Assembly (NCBI GenBank): GCA_030063045.1
Contig: JAQSEB010000059.1
Location: 2,666,001 to 2,730,000 of the forward strand
DNA length: 64,000 nucleotides
Source: Pratylenchus scribneri
Lineage: Eukaryota > Nematoda > Chromadorea > Rhabditida > Pratylenchidae
Direction: 5' to 3'
A model generated the notes under the pieces. It had not been told where the DNA came from. It did no database searches and was given only the letters and a program-made list of their open reading frames with translations. A program made the translations under genes and the position numbers. Below are positions 62,680-64,000 of this stretch, in pieces. Within the stretch, counting starts at the first letter, position 1; each line of letters opens with the position of its first letter.

Positions 62680-64000
62680 ATGGCAATTGACGGCAATTTC
62701 AACGATTCGGTTGGAAAATATTTTATTAAAAATTCAATCAAAATTTGAATTGTTTAGTTTTTCCAAAATTACCATAATTCTGGCCCTTCAATTGCTTTGA
62801 TTGGTCCGGCAATTTTGCTGAATATTATTGGAATGCCCGGCGTTTTGATGAATGCATTTGTCATTTTTACGACAATTTCAAATCGGTAAATATCAAAATT
62901 TTCCCCAATAAAATATTAATTAATTCTTCATCAGTACTTTACGGGGTTCTGCCAATTTTTTGATGACTTTAATTTCCTTTTTTGAATTCATCCACCAATT
63001 TTGCCATTTAATCTTTTTGGGCATTGTGGCCAGCGGAATAAATTTCATCGAAATGCGAACGGCGGCATTCATTTTAATGGTAAAAAATTGAATAAATTGA
63101 AAATATTAAAAATATTAAAAATTAATTTCAGCCACAAATATTTTCATTGGTTGCCAATTTGATTTCAATATTTTGTGCTGCCCTCGATCGCCTGATTGCC
63201 GTGGCCGCAATTAATTGGTGCATTGAATAGGAAATAAATATTTTAATAAAATATTTATTCGTGTTTAGGCATTCAAAAATGTACGCAAATACAAAACGCC
63301 GAAGGGCATATTTGGCAGGGTTAGCCTTTTTTATTGGAATTTACGCGGCATTTGGCACGGAAATTGCCGTCACATATGGAATACAAAATCCCGGAATGTG
63401 AGCCAAATTCACAAAATTAATTTAATTTTAAATAATCTTAGTCCAACGACCGGATATTTGGGCGAAGTTTTGCCTCCAATTGGATTCAATTGGTATTTAG
63501 CGAGTTGCATTCCATTGGTCGGTTCCATTTTTTGCTATTGCCTAATTGGATTCAAAGTTCGAATGGATAAAAATGGTAAATAAATAAAAGAATAAATTCA
63601 ATTGGATTATAATGGATTAAATTGGACATTTTATGAATTATTTGGCCAATAGAAATTAGTTTTAAAGTGATGGCATGCCTTACTTCCAACTAAAAATTAT
63701 TATAACCCAATTATCATAATATTATAATTCATTCTCATTTTAGTGACCAATGAAACGAATACTCGATTACTCCATTCACTGATTCTGATTATGACCGTAA
63801 ATTTGGGTTGCTATTTGTTCGGCCTCTCTGCCTGTATGATTCTTCTCAATTTTGATTTTGGCCTCGATCCAATTGCCCTTTGGGAATTGTCATTTTTGCC
63901 TGCACTCATTTTGAACATTGGCGCCGCAGCCAATGCCCCAATCCTTTATATGAATAGGCAAAATTAATTTTAAATAAAATTAATCATATTTAATATTTTA
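62680..64000 (+). CDS. SRSX-family serpentine receptor, truncated by window end
   Basis: Starts MAIDGNFNDS with an N-glycosylation site (NDS), then splices to FFQNYHNSGPSIALIGPAIL, LNIIGMPGVLMNAFVIFTTI (TM1), TLRGSANFLMTLISFFEFIH (TM2), PQIFSLVANLISIFCAALDR (TM3 with LDR in place of IDR), RAYLAGLAFFIGIYAAFGTE (TM4), PTTGYLGEVLPPIGFNWYLA, CIPLVGSIFCYCLIGFKVRM (TM5), LLHSLILIMTVNLGCYLFGL (TM6) and NIGAAANAPILYMN (TM7). A stop follows at 63967 if read straight. By analogy with the minus-strand paralogue, AATAG|GCAAAA at 63957-63958 is more likely a GC donor, with the cytoplasmic tail encoded beyond the window. Divergent from the neighbouring paralogue. Confidence 0.85.

Overview
This is a nematode nuclear genome window. 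It is AT-rich, and the genes are broken by many short introns (often about 40-70 nt) with TTTNAG-type acceptors. Some starts sit directly behind an acceptor-like pyrimidine tract plus AG, which suggests spliced-leader trans-splicing. The gene set is nematode-like: two SRSX-type chemoreceptors, one SRT-type chemoreceptor, a ShKT-domain heme peroxidase, a DUF1679/CHK kinase-like protein, an RD3-like protein and an RME-8 orthologue. GC-AG introns, small introns and a box-bearing tandem array make a tylenchid plant-parasitic nematode (root-knot type) my best guess. That is inference, not proof.

Layout. 1-3991: tandem array of about 1.2-1.4 kb units that carry 14 copies of a box close to TGAACCGGTTTGCAAACC, spaced about 120-135 bp. 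4365-12308 (+): apyrase, a small orphan, ECH1 dienoyl-CoA isomerase, a HSDL2-like peroxisomal dehydrogenase, an orphan with an acidic tail, and an RD3-domain protein. 12721-23002 (+): the large DnaJ protein RME-8/DNAJC13, whose introns hold two transposon-like insertions and a tRNA-like relic. 23305-25154 (-): MRTO4 followed by a small putative mitochondrial membrane protein. 25953-34880 (+): USP48 deubiquitinase and ARS2/SRRT, with a TIR element and a tRNA-like relic in ARS2 introns. 35143-35631: 32-bp minisatellite. 36124-36371 (+): a tiny secreted peptide gene. 36462-58922, almost all on the minus strand: ShKT peroxidase, CHK-like kinase, a 34-bp minisatellite, SRT receptor, GALT, trypsin-like protease, Na+/K+-ATPase alpha, an aromatic/His-rich orphan and a secreted protein with two MAM-like modules. 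60548-64000: two SRSX receptors, head to head, the second running off the window.

How genes relate. ECH1 and HSDL2 lie 180 bp apart on one strand and both fit fatty-acid metabolism, so they may share an operon. MRTO4 and the small membrane protein are 154 bp apart and may also. The rest reads as ordinary gene-dense nematode chromosome. The least explained parts are the box-bearing array, the two secreted or orphan small genes, the intron-embedded inverted-repeat elements, and the GC-AG introns, one of which sits at the same place in both SRSX receptors. All exon models were read by eye; splice sites that I inferred are marked as such.
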